The notes under the pieces: model-generated
What the model was told of the DNA's origin: nothing
The model's input: the letters and a program-made list of their open reading frames with translations, nothing else
The model's database searches: none
NCBI GenBank assembly: GCA_038827615.1
Contig: JAWBNK010000001.1
Coordinates: 434,290 to 498,289 of the forward strand
DNA: 64,000 nt
DNA from: Thermosphaera sp.
GTDB lineage: Archaea > Thermoproteota > Thermoprotei_A > Sulfolobales > Desulfurococcaceae
Reading direction: 5' to 3'
Part shown: positions 1 through 8,518 of the stretch, piece by piece
Numbering within the stretch: the first letter of the stretch is position 1
Layout of the letters: each line of letters starts with the position of its first letter
Program-made: the position numbers and the translations under genes

Positions 1-2387
1 TTCTCGATCTCCTCGACTGCCTTAAGCAATTCTTCAGCATTTACCTGTAGCTTTGTGAGGCTCTTCTCGGAATCCCTATACCTTCTTAGGAGCATGAAAC
101 TTCTTAAAGCAACGTGTCTAAACCTTCTTTTGATTAATTCTGTTTTCCTGACGATCGAGATTAGGATATCGAACAAGCTGGTCTGATCTGCAGGTATGTT
201 TATCAACACTTCTCTCCAGTCCAGATATGGGTGACCGGGAAGTGTTAGCATGAACCCTGTATCTGTTACTGTAAGCTTGATGTTTACTCTCAGCGCTTTT
301 CCAATGTAGTAGGCGTAGATTCTCGATAATGCGTCGTTAGCTTTCCTGCCGAACATTGAGTGTACAATAACGTTTCTCCTGTCTGACTCATCGTAGATCT
401 CAATAAGGATGTTCTTGTCTGAAGGAACTGGTGCTTTAGTGTAGAGCTTTTGCATCTTAATGTAGTCGTATATGGTTTCAGCGGCCTTCCTTGTTAAATG
501 ATAGTGTTTCATAATGTATTCTACAACTTTCTCCTTGCCAAGTGCATCTATTAGTTCGGAGACCTGTCGCCTGAACTTGCCAACTTCAATGGCTGAGTCA
601 TATGCCAAAGGAAGCATTTCGCTAAACCAGCTTGGAACAGTCGGCCTTTGCCCATCTGCCGGGCGAACTTTCACTTTGAATCCTTTACTTTCAAGGTATT
701 CGTATACTCTTCCTCCGAGAACGAATAGGTCGCCGGGTACCAAATACTCTACAAAAGCCTCCTCCAAGTCCCCCACATATTTTCCGTCAGTTGTGAAAAC
801 GTGTGCTTTGGACTCATCCGGAATCACCCCCAAGTTTTGATAGTATATCATCCGCGAAGTCTTCTTGCGTCCGAACACACCTTCTTTCTCATCAAACCAT
901 ATCTTTGAGTAAACTCTTTGATACTCGTAGAAATCTCCCAATTCTCCGGCCAGATATTTCACAACACTTATAAAATCGTTGTAATCCAAGGTATGGAAGC
1001 TATACGAACGCTTGACAAGCTTGAAAGCATCCTCAATTCTCCACTTGTTTTCCAGTGAGAGGCCAACAATGTGTTGTGCTAACACATCGAGCGGGTTTTT
1101 AGGAATCCTTATTCTATCTATTTTTCTCTCTAAGGCCAACTTAGCCAACACCGTACACTCGACCAGGTCATCCCTGTCAACGACGATCAATCTTCCCTTG
1201 CTGACTTCTCGAATATGGTGACCAGCCCTCCCCACTCTCTGTAGAAGTCTCGTAACACTTTTAGGGCTGCTCAGTAGCACTACGACATCAATATAACCGA
1301 TATCAATTCCTAGTTCTAACGAGGTTGAGCTTACAACAGCCTTCAATCTACCATTTTTCAATTTATTCTCAATGTCTAGCCTTACGTCTCTGCTTAGACT
1401 ACTGTGATGTGCCTCGACATCATCTATGTCAATTACCTTGTTGTTCTCCATGGTCTTCTTTAGTTTGAACACAACTCTTTCTGTAGCGCTTCTCGTGTTT
1501 GTGAATACAAGTGTTGTTTTATGTTTTCTTATTGTCCTAATCAATTCTTTGTAAATTGCCTCGTTCAATTCTTCCGCGCTTGCATGAATCAAATCCTTTA
1601 CAGGCACCACTACCCTTATATCGATCTTCTTGTCGAATCTTGCATCTATTATGGTACACTCTCTAGGATTTTCATCGTCTTTGTACCCTACGAGAAATAA
1701 TGCAACTTCTTCTAACGGGGATATAGTTGCGCTGAGCCCTATTCTCTGAATTTTTTCTCCAACGAGATTTTCAAGCCGCTCAACGCTCAATGATAGATGA
1801 CTGCCTCTCTTGCTTGATGCAAGCTCGTGTATTTCATCAATTACTATTGTCCTTACGTTTTTCAATTTTTCCCTGAATCTGGGAGCGTTTAAAGCTATCG
1901 CTAGGCTTTCGGGAGTGGTAATCAGAATATGCGGAGGATTCTTCAGCATCTTCTGCTTCTCTGAAGGATGAGTATCGCTAGTCCTCACGCCTATTTTTAT
2001 CTCGGGAAGCTTAATTCCGTAGTTTTCGGCCTTATCTATTATACCCTGGACCGGATCAATTAAATTTTTCTTCATATCGTTATTCAAAGCTCTCAGCGGA
2101 CTCACGTAAATGACCAGGACCCCTTCTGGCAATCTCCCTTCGGATAAATAGATTCTGTATAGGTTGTCAATGATGCCGAGAAAAACAGCTAGGGTTTTAC
2201 CTGTGCCGGTGGGGCTGGAGACTAATATGTTGCCCCCCTTTTTTACGAGTGGAATGGTCTTACGTTGAACCGGTGTGAAGTCTCCATAACTCTCTTTAAA
2301 CCAATCGGCGATGAAAGGGAGTAGCATTTGAAATACTTCTTTGCTTGTGAAATCTTCGCTTAAAACTCTAATCAAGCCTCTACCCAC
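1..2387 (-). CDS. Lhr-type superfamily 2 DNA helicase (3' end outside window)
   Basis: ATP-dependent helicase of the Lhr (large helicase-related) family, thought to act in archaeal DNA repair or recombination. The reading frame is open from about 2408 to the left edge, so the C-terminus lies outside the window. Motifs seen in order: Walker A SSPTGTGKT, the DExH box in VIDEIHELASSKRG, motif III GLSATI, and motif VI RLLQRVGRAGH. These are followed by the winged-helix and Lhr-core region. The start is uncertain: GTG at 2387 is used here, with TTG at 2375 and GTG at 2408 as alternatives and no clear ribosome site for any. The minus-strand glycosyltransferase upstream ends 39 bases before this start. 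Confidence 0.9.
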   Translation of the reverse strand, partial: MGRGLIRVLSEDFTSKEVFQMLLPFIADWFKESYGDFTPVQRKTIPLVKKGGNILVSSPTGTGKTLAVFLGIIDNLYRIYLSEGRLPEGVLVIYVSPLRALNNDMKKNLIDPVQGIIDKAENYGIKLPEIKIGVRTSDTHPSEKQKMLKNPPHILITTPESLAIALNAPRFREKLKNVRTIVIDEIHELASSKRGSHLSLSVERLENLVGEKIQRIGLSATISPLEEVALFLVGYKDDENPRECTIIDARFDKKIDIRVVVPVKDLIHASAEELNEAIYKELIRTIRKHKTTLVFTNTRSATERVVFKLKKTMENNKVIDIDDVEAHHSSLSRDVRLDIENKLKNGRLKAVVSSTSLELGIDIGYIDVVVLLSSPKSVTRLLQRVGRAGHHIREVSKGRLIVVDRDDLVECTVLAKLALERKIDRIRIPKNPLDVLAQHIVGLSLENKWRIEDAFKLVKRSYSFHTLDYNDFISVVKYLAGELGDFYEYQRVYSKIWFDEKEGVFGRKKTSRMIYYQNLGVIPDESKAHVFTTDGKYVGDLEEAFVEYLVPGDLFVLGGRVYEYLESKGFKVKVRPADGQRPTVPSWFSEMLPLAYDSAIEVGKFRRQVSELIDALGKEKVVEYIMKHYHLTRKAAETIYDYIKMQKLYTKAPVPSDKNILIEIYDESDRRNVIVHSMFGRKANDALSRIYAYYIGKALRVNIKLTVTDTGFMLTLPGHPYLDWREVLINIPADQTSLFDILISIVRKTELIKRRFRHVALRSFMLLRRYRDSEKSLTKLQVNAEELLKAVEEIE

Positions 2388-2426
2388 GGGGATAGATGGT
2401 GAAAACACTTTTTAATTCTCAACACC

Positions 2427-3854
2427 CTACTTTCTAAAGACGTCGTTGGGCCATCTAAAGGTTACATATAGAAAGCCTAGAGATTGCATCAACACCCATA
2501 TACCTGTAAGAGTCAATTCCTTCGCGAAAAGAATGATACTCAACGCTAGGAATAGTAGTCCAGTTAAGAATTCAGTAGGAACTCTGCGAGTAAAGGCTAA
2601 ATATTCAAAGCGGCCCTTCGGTGTTCTCTTATACGTTATCTTTACGCGGGCAAACGCTTGAATCATGCTCCAGGAGAGGTGAGGAGTTAAAGCAGTCACG
2701 ATAGCAGCGTTCCGGCCAAGATTTACGATCGTTTTCCACGAGTTTCTAACAATATCTCTGATTTCATGATAGAGAATGGCCGCGTATACGGATTCTGCAG
2801 TCAACCACAGAATCAAAATGTAGTAGTGTCTCCCTAAGTACTCAGTACCTGATAAAATTGATATTAGCGCTAACATCCCTGTTCCCAAAAAAGCCAGCAT
2901 TGCTGGGAGGTATTGGAGAAGAAACATTGAAGCCTCGATCTTACCGATAACCCTCTGTGGTGATTTGACTATTTCCTTAAATCTTGAAATGAATACATCG
3001 GTTGCCCCGTAGGCCCAACGAGCCTGTTGGATTCTAAGACCCTTGTAAGTATTGGGTACCTCAACATAAGCTTTACATCCGTCTAAATACATGATCCTGA
3101 ATCTTCTGCTCATCAGCCTGCACCCTATCTCCATATCGTCTTGTATTCTCGCAGGATCCCAGCCCTTCACTTCTTTCTTTAGAATCTCCGAGTTGAAAAC
3201 AGTCCCCGTCCCAAGTGGAAAAACGCTCAACCCCAGCACGCTTCTCCCCTTAAACAAGATTTCAACCATCGTCTTCATTGCTAGGCCAACGGCCTGAGCA
3301 AGTCTCTCTGTGATATCTATAGGTTCCCATCGCCCCACGACACCTGCTACTCTGGGGTCTTTCAACATTATACCAATTCCCTTCCCTATGAGGCATTTCT
3401 CAGGACGACAATCAACGTCTAGGGGGAACACGAAGTCTCCTTTAGAAGCATATAAGCCAACATTTAATGCGCCGGACTTGTATCCAATGGGCTTAGCCCT
3501 CCATACGAACCACACGTTATATCCCATGTTCCTCCAATTTGAGACCTTCTCGAGTAATTTGTTTTTAGTCTCCTCCTCATCATCAGATACAATTATGATT
3601 TCATAATTAGGAAGACCCAGCTTGCTCACATAGTCGAGGAGACCTTCAACATACTCTAGTGGTTCGTTCCTCACAGGAGTAATGAAGCTAACAGTTCTGT
3701 TGTAAACCTCTCCTATGTATTCTTGGGCTGACTTGTACTTTCTCGATAAAGCGTAGAAAAATGCGTGTGATAAGAAAAATAAGGTCTGGGGAACAAATAC
3801 GATGAAAACACCTATGAAACCAATCACGTCATAGATGTTCATAATCATCTCCAA
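2427..3854 (-). CDS. Membrane-bound family 2 glycosyltransferase
   Basis: Processive-type GT2 enzyme that transfers a sugar from a nucleotide donor at the inner face of the membrane; donor and acceptor are unknown. A hydrophobic segment at residues 9-35 precedes the catalytic domain. That domain shows the donor-site DVD (146-148), QDD (238-240) as catalytic base region, and QQARW (276-280), the QxxRW signature of cellulose/hyaluronan-synthase-like enzymes. Several membrane segments follow between about 310 and 470. ATGs at residues 1, 3 and 5 are all possible starts. The product could be a cell-surface polysaccharide or glycolipid. No other glycan-export gene is adjacent. Confidence 0.85.
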   Translation of the reverse strand: MEMIMNIYDVIGFIGVFIVFVPQTLFFLSHAFFYALSRKYKSAQEYIGEVYNRTVSFITPVRNEPLEYVEGLLDYVSKLGLPNYEIIIVSDDEEETKNKLLEKVSNWRNMGYNVWFVWRAKPIGYKSGALNVGLYASKGDFVFPLDVDCRPEKCLIGKGIGIMLKDPRVAGVVGRWEPIDITERLAQAVGLAMKTMVEILFKGRSVLGLSVFPLGTGTVFNSEILKKEVKGWDPARIQDDMEIGCRLMSRRFRIMYLDGCKAYVEVPNTYKGLRIQQARWAYGATDVFISRFKEIVKSPQRVIGKIEASMFLLQYLPAMLAFLGTGMLALISILSGTEYLGRHYYILILWLTAESVYAAILYHEIRDIVRNSWKTIVNLGRNAAIVTALTPHLSWSMIQAFARVKITYKRTPKGRFEYLAFTRRVPTEFLTGLLFLALSIILFAKELTLTGIWVLMQSLGFLYVTFRWPNDVFRK

Positions 3855-3904
3855 GTTAAAAACGATATATAAGATTGAAAATATAACTCTAGATTGTGAG
3901 ATGA

Positions 3905-4546
3905 ATGAAGATTACTTGGCATGGTCATGCGTGCGTCTCTGTAGAAACACCCAATAAGTATACTCTAGTATTCGACCCTCATGACGGTGGAAGCATTGGC
4001 TTGAAAAAACCCAACGTGAAAGCCAACTTAGTCCTAGTTACACATAACCATTTTGATCACAATGCGGTTGAAGTAGTCAGCGAAAAAGATACCAGAGTAT
4101 TCAAAGAATTTATCGGTCAGGCAGTAATAGATGATTTAATTATCTACGGGTTCGAATCATTTCATGATAAAGTAGCCGGTAAAAGAAGGGGGATTAACAC
4201 AGTCTACATGGTTGAATTGCGGAACAAACGCATTGTTCACATGGGCGATATAGGGGATAAGCCGCCCGCGGAGCTTTTATCGAAGCTTCATGGTGCCGAC
4301 ATTTTAATGATCCCGGTAGGCGGGTTTTATACTATTGAGCCTAGCGAAGCATGGGAAATAATAGAAGCCGTTGAGCCTAGAAACGTGCTCCCTATCCATT
4401 ATTGGATTAAAGGATTAAATCTGCCGATTAGACCAGTTGAAGATTTTCTAAAATACGTTAAAAAATACGATGTAAAGAAACTGGAGACAAATTCCTTCAA
4501 TCTTGAGGATTTCGATAATTCGGTGATCTTGCCGAAATTACAATGA
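3905..4546 (+). CDS. Metallo-beta-lactamase-fold hydrolase (UlaG-like)
   Basis: Small metal-dependent hydrolase of the metallo-beta-lactamase superfamily, closest in look to the UlaG/UPF0173 group. It opens with TWHGHAC, typical of that group, carries the metal-binding signature THNHFDHN near residues 57-64, and has further candidate ligands in HMGDIGD and at PIHYW near the C-terminus. Its length of 213 residues fits the family. The substrate cannot be read from the sequence. It is the first gene of a likely plus-strand operon with the next two genes, which follow after 26 bases and then by overlap. Confidence 0.8.
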   Translation: MKITWHGHACVSVETPNKYTLVFDPHDGGSIGLKKPNVKANLVLVTHNHFDHNAVEVVSEKDTRVFKEFIGQAVIDDLIIYGFESFHDKVAGKRRGINTVYMVELRNKRIVHMGDIGDKPPAELLSKLHGADILMIPVGGFYTIEPSEAWEIIEAVEPRNVLPIHYWIKGLNLPIRPVEDFLKYVKKYDVKKLETNSFNLEDFDNSVILPKLQ

Positions 4547-4572
4547 ATCATGTTAAACGGGGTTGAAGAATA

Positions 4573-4863
4573 ATGGCGTATACATGGGAGCCCAGATGGG
4601 AGCCCATGAGATTTGAAAGTAATGGAATAATTATAACGACATGTAGGGACAAAGTCACAGGTCTCATAGCTTGCCCGATTTGTTTAAATGCAGACGCGAC
4701 ATGTAACTCGAAAAATACACACCACTCCGATACTAGAGGAGAGTTATCGTTTTTCTTCTCGATTGATGATCTCATCGAGCATATACGGGTGTTTCATGGA
4801 AGAGGCCTGGCGGCGAAAATTGAGGAGATACGAAAACGAATGGGTGAGAAGACGACTGACTGA
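4573..4863 (+). CDS. Small Cys/His zinc-finger-like protein, unknown function
   Basis: A 96-residue protein I cannot assign. It has a CPIC pair near residue 34 and a HIRVFH motif near residue 71, the spacing pattern of a stretched C2H2 zinc site, with extra Cys and His residues between. The N-terminus repeats WEP twice within a few residues, and the C-terminal 20 residues look like a charged helix. It lies between a metallo-hydrolase and a PfkB-type kinase and overlaps the start of the latter by 20 bases, so the three are probably cotranscribed. It may bind nucleic acid or simply be zinc-stabilised. Confidence 0.6.
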   Translation: MAYTWEPRWEPMRFESNGIIITTCRDKVTGLIACPICLNADATCNSKNTHHSDTRGELSFFFSIDDLIEHIRVFHGRGLAAKIEEIRKRMGEKTTD

Positions 4864-5683
4864 GAGATTCTGCTTGTATGGGAACCCTACTCTTGATTTA
4901 ATCAACGATCAGCTGAAAAAGCGTTGGCAATATGGAGGAGGGGTTTTTTACTCCAGTCTACCATTATTGATGCGTGGATTTGAGGTTGAAATCTATTCTA
5001 TAGTATCGCATCCAATTATAGACCATCCAGTTTACAAATATGTTAAACCACTCCAGTACTCAAGCGATTATAACATATTCTATCTTATGTATGATTCGAG
5101 AGGGTCTAGGTATTTTAAGGTTATTAGAACAGCTCCTCAATTGTATGATCACTGTATTCATGAAGAAGATTGTATTGCCATAGTTAACCCCGTTCTTCAA
5201 GAAATATCTGTAAATTTGGTTAAAAGACTTGCAGTTAAATCATCGATTCTGGCGGGAGATATTCAGGGTTTCATACGAATGAAGCAAGGAGATTCCATAG
5301 TATTGAAACCCGGACCGTTATTAATTGAAGTATTAAAGGAAATTGAGATTCTTCACATGGATGTTGATGAGGCAAGAGCGTTGATCAACAATTTCTCATT
5401 TAATGAAATAATAGAGAAATTGACAAAATTTTCGCGTGGAAAAGCACTAGTAATAACTAATGGTCCGGGAGACGTCACCATAATCTCTGATGGAAAGGTG
5501 TTAAAAATACCACATAAAGGAAAAGTTGTTAAAGATGCAACCGGCGCGGGAGACTTTTTCCTCGGAACTCTTGTAGCGTATTTTACAAAGTTGAACAATG
5601 TAACAGAGTCGGCATACAAAAGTATTGAGGAAACAGAGGTATGGCTTGAAAAAAGGCTTCATCGCCACCCACTGCCCGGTTGA
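4844..5683 (+). CDS. PfkB-family sugar or nucleoside kinase
   Basis: Ribokinase-like kinase that phosphorylates a sugar or nucleoside with ATP. The N-terminus RFCLYGNPTLDLI matches the usual first strand of the family. The C-terminal signature DATGAGDFF supplies the anion hole and the catalytic Asp of GAGD. The frame is open upstream to 4688, but family alignment supports GTG at 4844 (279 residues) or ATG at 4796; both overlap the zinc-finger-like gene. The C-terminal region after GAGD is short for the family, and its last codons contain one arm of the 13-bp inverted repeat described separately. The substrate is unknown. Confidence 0.75.
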   Translation: MRRRLTERFCLYGNPTLDLINDQLKKRWQYGGGVFYSSLPLLMRGFEVEIYSIVSHPIIDHPVYKYVKPLQYSSDYNIFYLMYDSRGSRYFKVIRTAPQLYDHCIHEEDCIAIVNPVLQEISVNLVKRLAVKSSILAGDIQGFIRMKQGDSIVLKPGPLLIEVLKEIEILHMDVDEARALINNFSFNEIIEKLTKFSRGKALVITNGPGDVTIISDGKVLKIPHKGKVVKDATGAGDFFLGTLVAYFTKLNNVTESAYKSIEETEVWLEKRLHRHPLPG

Positions 5684-5830
5684 AAATACTGTCTAAAGTT
5701 GTGCTAAAGTTTTGATATTATTTATTGTATACTCACTCAGTGAGATGGCTAAAAATCCTGTATACCAAATATCAATTCAAATACATGCTGGTATGTTGCG
5801 TATTTTTCGCATCCCACGGCAGTGGGTGGC
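5664..5830. repeat. 13-bp perfect inverted repeat enclosing several hairpins
   Basis: GCCACCCACTGCC at 5664-5676 is matched exactly by its reverse complement at 5818-5830. Between them lie CTCAC/GTGAG at 5732-5736/5740-5744, ATACCA/TGGTAT at 5762-5767/5789-5794, and TGCG/CGCA at 5797-5800/5808-5811. The right arm can also fold locally as CCCAC-GGCA-GTGGG (5813-5826). The left arm lies in the last codons of the kinase gene and the rest in the convergent gap 5684-5892. It could be a structured RNA, a bidirectional terminator or a small element remnant. No flanking direct repeat is visible. Confidence 0.5.
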
Positions 5831-5892
5831 TCTGCAATATAAAATTTGTTTTTCATCCCTTATAAATCTTCAAAAGCAAAACTAGTGAATCC

Positions 5893-6264
5893 TCATGAGG
5901 ATGCAAAGGCTACCTCTCTAAAACCCCCATCAAAATACCTTGCTGTTTCGATCTCGATTTCCTCGCTCTTAATCGCAGGCATTCCAATCCTTTCGCGAAT
6001 AGCTGATATTATCTCCGCTCTGTCGGGAGCTTTTCCGATGAACCGTATTTTTCCATTTATTATGATTTTTGGAAGATCCATGACCTCAGCCTCTAGGGGA
6101 TCGGTGAACCATACGTGATGGGGAATGACATCAACCCATATATGCTCGTCTAATAATTCCTCCGCTACTGATAGAAGTGTTTTAAGGGCCTTATCGCTTT
6201 CTTCGCTAAAGTCGAGATAGATTTCCACGATGACTTTTGCTACCTCCGGGAACTCTTGCTCCAT
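5893..6264 (-). CDS. Thioredoxin-fold protein without cysteines
   Basis: A roughly 123-residue protein with a thioredoxin/glutaredoxin-like pattern: strand VIVEIYLDF, helix, strand WVDVIPHHVWF, then LPKIIINGKIRFIGKAP with the usual cis-proline strand and a final helix AEIISAIRERIG. There is no CxxC and no cysteine at all, so redox activity is unlikely and a binding or scaffold role is more plausible. The frame is open to 6297. ATG at 6264 is preferred because GGGTG sits five bases before it and a TATA-like TTTAAAAAA at about 6300-6308 would place the transcript start downstream of 6291. It lies downstream of serS. Confidence 0.55.
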   Translation of the reverse strand: MEQEFPEVAKVIVEIYLDFSEESDKALKTLLSVAEELLDEHIWVDVIPHHVWFTDPLEAEVMDLPKIIINGKIRFIGKAPDRAEIISAIRERIGMPAIKSEEIEIETARYFDGGFREVAFASS

Positions 6265-6337
6265 GAAAGCACCCGTAGAATAATCACCCATGATCAATTT
6301 TTTAAACCACAGGGTGAATAGGAGACAAAAACCGGTT

Positions 6338-7720
6338 TTAGCTGGCTTTTTCTTTTTTAACAGGATGTATATAGTCTTTCGGGGCCGCCCTAAATATTTC
6401 CAAATACTTTCTCAAGGCCTTGGGTATGTAGACGGTTCCATCTTCAAGCTGATGGTTTTCAAGAATAGCCGTAATCGCTCTCGTACTTGCTATGGCTGTA
6501 CTGTTCAATGTGTGAACATACTCTTTAACCATTCCTTTTCTCCTAATCAGCCTCGTCTTAAGCCTATATGACTGCCAATCCGTCGTATTGCTACAGCTGA
6601 CCATCTCTCTAAACAGGCCCTGGGCCGGCATCCAGGTCTCGAGGTCGTATTTTTTCGCAGCAGGAGCTCCCAGGTCTCCGCTTGCTATATTAACTACCCT
6701 AAATGGAAGCTCCAACCCTTTAAACAATTCTTCAGCGTTTCCTATTAACTCCTCCATCAATTCCCAGCTCTCTTCGGGCTTGGCATACACGTATTGCTCC
6801 ACCTTATGGAATTGGTGAACTCGGAATATTCCCTTTAAATCCCTGCTACCAGCTCCTGCCTCCTTTCTGAAGCATGGACTTACTCCTGCGTACTTTAAGG
6901 GGAGCGACTCCTCCTCTAAGTCTTCATTGTAATGGAGTGCGGCTAGCGAGTGTTCGGCCGTTGCAATCAAGTACAAGTCCTCATTCTCAATCTTATAGAT
7001 AGCATCTCTAAATGTTGAGAGGTCGATAACCCCCGACATAACATCGTGGCGTAGCATATATGGGGGAAGGACGAGTGTGAATCCTTTACTCGTTAAATAG
7101 TCTATGGCGTACATCAGAAGAGCCATGTCTAGAAACACTAGGTCGTTGAAAAGATAATAGAACCGGCTTCCAGCAACCTCCCCAGCCTTCACAGTATCTC
7201 CAAGCTTTAACACATTCTCCAACATGTCAGCATGTCCAACGGGCTTCCAGTCGATTATCTCGAAATCCACTTTGAAACCATATTTTTCGGTTTGCTCCTT
7301 GAACTGGTCGATAAAGCCCCTCCAAACTTTGGGTCTACCCCAGAACCTAATTGGTTCGTTGAATGTGTCGTCAGGACCTATCGGCACGGTTTCATGGACG
7401 ATGTTTGGTAACCGCCATAAAACCTCTTCCCTGCGAGTTTCAAGCTCTTTTAGCTTGGCTTCTAAGATCTCTAATTGAGATAGAAGATTCTTCGCCTCTT
7501 TCAACAACTCCTCTTTCCTCTCGGGAGGGGCTTTAGATATCTCCCTACTTATTACATTGTGTTGGTGTCTTACTTCTTGTACCTCAGTTAGAAGCTTTCT
7601 CCACTCCATGTCTAGCCTATAGGCTTCGTCAACGATGGATGGTTCCATGTATCGCTTTTTCACGTGATTTTTTAACTCATCCGGGTTTTCACGGAGCAGT
7701 GTCAGTATACTCCACGACAA
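6338..7720 (-). CDS. serS: Seryl-tRNA synthetase
   Basis: Charges tRNA-Ser with serine in the cytoplasm. It is the standard class IIa enzyme, not the methanogen type. The N-terminal 110 residues form the long antiparallel coiled-coil arm that grips the tRNA variable arm, rich in Leu, Lys and Glu. Motif 2 is visible as [22 protein letters not shown] and motif 3 near [19 protein letters not shown]. At 460 residues it is of normal length. The start is TTG at 7720, fixed by a GGTGGT ribosome site four bases upstream. Confidence 0.95.
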   Translation of the reverse strand: MSWSILTLLRENPDELKNHVKKRYMEPSIVDEAYRLDMEWRKLLTEVQEVRHQHNVISREISKAPPERKEELLKEAKNLLSQLEILEAKLKELETRREEVLWRLPNIVHETVPIGPDDTFNEPIRFWGRPKVWRGFIDQFKEQTEKYGFKVDFEIIDWKPVGHADMLENVLKLGDTVKAGEVAGSRFYYLFNDLVFLDMALLMYAIDYLTSKGFTLVLPPYMLRHDVMSGVIDLSTFRDAIYKIENEDLYLIATAEHSLAALHYNEDLEEESLPLKYAGVSPCFRKEAGAGSRDLKGIFRVHQFHKVEQYVYAKPEESWELMEELIGNAEELFKGLELPFRVVNIASGDLGAPAAKKYDLETWMPAQGLFREMVSCSNTTDWQSYRLKTRLIRRKGMVKEYVHTLNSTAIASTRAITAILENHQLEDGTVYIPKALRKYLEIFRAAPKDYIHPVKKEKAS

Positions 7721-7787
7721 TCATACCACCTATCTTTCACTATTTCATAGAATGCTTCCTCAAATATAAAAAAGAGTGCCTCTTACT

Positions 7788-8150
7788 CTACTCTTGTCTA
7801 GGATTAATAGACGCTTCATATTGTTCTACGATATCGTAACCAAACCTCTCCTTGAACATTTCCCGCCCCTTTGGAGTCATTCTCAAAGGCGTCCAAGGTG
7901 GGTCGTAGACTATGTTGATGTCGGCATCGAGATTTAAAGCCTCTTTCAACTGATCTATAACCATTAGCGGCAGAGTCGAGGCTAAAGGACAAAACATCGT
8001 TGTTAAACTCATGTCTATTTTTACCCTTTTCTCATCAACTATTTCGATATTATATATCAAACCCAGATTGTATACATCTATCCCGATCTCGGGGTCTACA
8101 ATACTCTCTAGTACTCTCACTATTTTCTCTCTTAGATCAGTGTTCGACAA
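7788..8150 (-). CDS. DUF59/MIP18-family Fe-S assembly protein
   Basis: Member of the MIP18/PaaD/SufT (DUF59) family, small proteins that help assemble or deliver iron-sulfur clusters. Residues 10-90 hold the family core: LESIVDPEIGIDVYNLGLIY, then MSLTTMFCPLA with the conserved cysteine of the TxxGCP-like loop. The C-terminus PPWTPLRMTPKGREMF is also typical. The start is TTG at 8150 behind GGGGTGAACC. Clients within this window could include Nth and the hydrogenase subunits, but no direct link is shown. Confidence 0.85.
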   Translation of the reverse strand: MSNTDLREKIVRVLESIVDPEIGIDVYNLGLIYNIEIVDEKRVKIDMSLTTMFCPLASTLPLMVIDQLKEALNLDADINIVYDPPWTPLRMTPKGREMFKERFGYDIVEQYEASINPRQE

Positions 8151-8178
8151 GGTTCACCCCATTAACAAAGTTATTGGA

Positions 8179-8511
8179 TTAATCTTTTTTAAATAGTCTT
8201 CTCCAAAATCTCCTCTTCTCCTTTCCGGCTTCATTGAGACCCATTGCTTTTCTAATATACGTCCTTGACAATTCTTCATAAGGTGAGTCAACTACTTGTT
8301 TGGCGATCCTATGTAAGATGATTAGTTCTTCGTGTGTGGCATAGTCTAATGGAATCCCCTTGTTTCCGTTTTTCTCCCATTCCTTGTATAATCTTTCCAT
8401 TATATTTTCCACTTCTTGATTAGAGTAAAAAGCTTCTTTTACTACGGGGATAGTGGAGTCGTCGATCAAATTTATTATCTCACTTTTTAACTTGTTCATT
8501 TCCTCTTGCAT
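8179..8511 (-). CDS. Conserved small helical protein, unknown function
   Basis: About 110 residues, predicted mostly helical and highly charged, ending in a basic tail KEKRRFWRRLFKKD that suggests contact with nucleic acid or membrane. I do not recognise the family. The frame is open to 8538, but that start would overlap the upstream isomerase gene. ATG at 8511 behind GGGGG, seven bases past that gene's stop, is preferred. It lies directly downstream of the ribose-1,5-bisphosphate isomerase gene and is probably cotranscribed. Confidence 0.55.
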   Translation of the reverse strand: MQEEMNKLKSEIINLIDDSTIPVVKEAFYSNQEVENIMERLYKEWEKNGNKGIPLDYATHEELIILHRIAKQVVDSPYEELSRTYIRKAMGLNEAGKEKRRFWRRLFKKD

Positions 8512-8518
8512 AAACCCC

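Noticed and set aside
514-1221. Plus-strand open frames of 108 and 69 codons
   Set aside because: They are antisense to the Lhr helicase, whose frame is unbroken and carries all helicase motifs.
4149-4160. GGGTTCGAATC-like T-loop sequence, as in a tRNA
   Set aside because: It lies inside the metallo-hydrolase gene and there is no matching acceptor stem or anticodon arm around it.
5664-5830. A miniature inverted-repeat transposon
   Set aside because: No target-site duplication flanks the arms, no second copy is visible in the window, and one arm is in codons that read on as part of the kinase C-terminus.
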